Part shown: piece by piece, positions 5,986 through 6,040 of the stretch
How positions within the stretch are numbered: position 1 is the stretch's first letter
Layout of the letters: every line of letters starts with the position of its first letter
NCBI GenBank assembly: GCA_016206275.1
Contig: JACQRY010000160.1
Location: forward strand, 1-6,040
DNA from: Nitrososphaerota archaeon
Lineage (GTDB): Archaea; Thermoproteota; Nitrososphaeria; Nitrososphaerales; JACQRY01
Reading direction: 5' to 3'
DNA: 6,040 bases
Translations under genes and position numbers: made by a program
The notes under the pieces: generated by a model
Told to the model about the DNA's origin: nothing
Seen by the model: only the letters and a program-made list of their open reading frames with translations
The model's database searches: none

Positions 5986-5995
5986 GAGGTAGGAG
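5986..5995 (+). promoter_or_regulatory. Ribosome-binding site for the gene starting at 5997
   Basis: GAGGTAGGAG contains two overlapping Shine-Dalgarno-like cores. GAGGT (5986-5990) is 6 bases before the ATG and AGGAG (5991-5995) almost touches it. The first has the better spacing. It supports 5997 as a true start together with an in-frame TGA at 5985-5987. Confidence 0.55.
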
Positions 5996-5996
5996 C

Positions 5997-6040
5997 ATGC
6001 AAGTCGATCAGATCCTAACGGCGAATAAGCGGGCCGTAGA
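5997..6040 (+). CDS. Start of a gene cut by the window edge; probably geranylgeranyl/polyprenyl diphosphate synthase
   Basis: Fourteen complete codons plus two bases are visible, giving MQVDQILTANKRAV. An in-frame TGA at 5985-5987 and a clear ribosome-binding site fix the ATG at 5997. The short segment looks like the start of an amphipathic helix, as in the N-terminus of trans-prenyl diphosphate synthases (IdsA), and no conserved motif is reached. The assignment rests mainly on context: in archaea fni is commonly followed by idsA, which would use the IPP and DMAPP made by the preceding enzymes to build C20 lipid precursors. RNase J is another gene seen next to fni in some archaea, but its usual N-terminus (a metallo-beta-lactamase strand with LGGVGEIG) does not match. 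The gene is certain to continue beyond the window; the function is a moderate guess. Confidence 0.55.
   Translation, partial: MQVDQILTANKRAV

Noticed and set aside
5400..6002. Long antisense reading frame of 200 codons on the - strand
   Set aside because: It lies wholly opposite fni, whose family motifs are complete. Its product is rich in Ser/Thr/Pro with no recognisable domain. It is a shadow of the fni codon pattern.
1..6040. Defence system, mobile element, CRISPR array or structural RNA
   Set aside because: Nearly every base lies in a recognised conserved gene. I saw no direct repeats, transposase-like sequence, tRNA-like arms or unexplained large gap.

Overview
The window looks like a piece of an archaeal chromosome, read entirely on the + strand. 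It joins the end of a transcription/translation/glycolysis gene group to the isoprenoid-lipid (mevalonate) gene group. The archaeal assignment rests on the RNA polymerase subunit RpoN (Rpb10 family), a ribosomal protein S2 of archaeal type, isopentenyl phosphate kinase, the FMN-dependent type 2 IPP isomerase and archaeal TATA-like boxes. The S2 and enolase wording, as far as I remember the families, is most like Thaumarchaeota/Nitrososphaeria or neighbouring TACK lineages. That placement is an inference of modest confidence, and base composition looks roughly balanced.

Layout: rpoN (start at or just before the left edge, to 216), eno (225-1475), rps2 (1524-2222), a MEMO-family gene (2291-3133), mevalonate kinase mvk (3150-4100), isopentenyl phosphate kinase ipk (4082-4864), type 2 IPP isomerase fni (4861-5958), and the first 15 codons of another gene from 5997, probably a geranylgeranyl/polyprenyl diphosphate synthase. 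Genes are packed tightly. The only gaps over 20 bases are before rps2 (48 bases), before MEMO (68 bases) and before the last gene (38 bases). The first two hold plausible archaeal TATA boxes; the third holds a small inverted repeat and a strong ribosome-binding sequence. mvk/ipk overlap by 19 bases and ipk/fni by 4 bases (TTGA), pointing to translational coupling. Three genes (eno, mvk, fni) start with TTG.

How the genes work together: Mvk makes mevalonate 5-phosphate, Ipk phosphorylates isopentenyl phosphate to IPP, Fni interconverts IPP and DMAPP, and the trailing gene would condense these into the C20 precursor of archaeal membrane ethers. Having mvk next to ipk without phosphomevalonate kinase or diphosphomevalonate decarboxylase fits the alternative archaeal mevalonate route. 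The steps between mevalonate 5-phosphate and isopentenyl phosphate are not encoded here. MEMO sits at the head of the lipid block and its role there is unknown.

I see no CRISPR array, mobile element, tRNA/rRNA or defence system. This is mostly a conserved archaeal gene neighbourhood. The points worth a second look are the MEMO gene in the lipid operon, a divergent enolase, an unusual N-terminal substrate-site motif in Fni, and start-site/promoter details.
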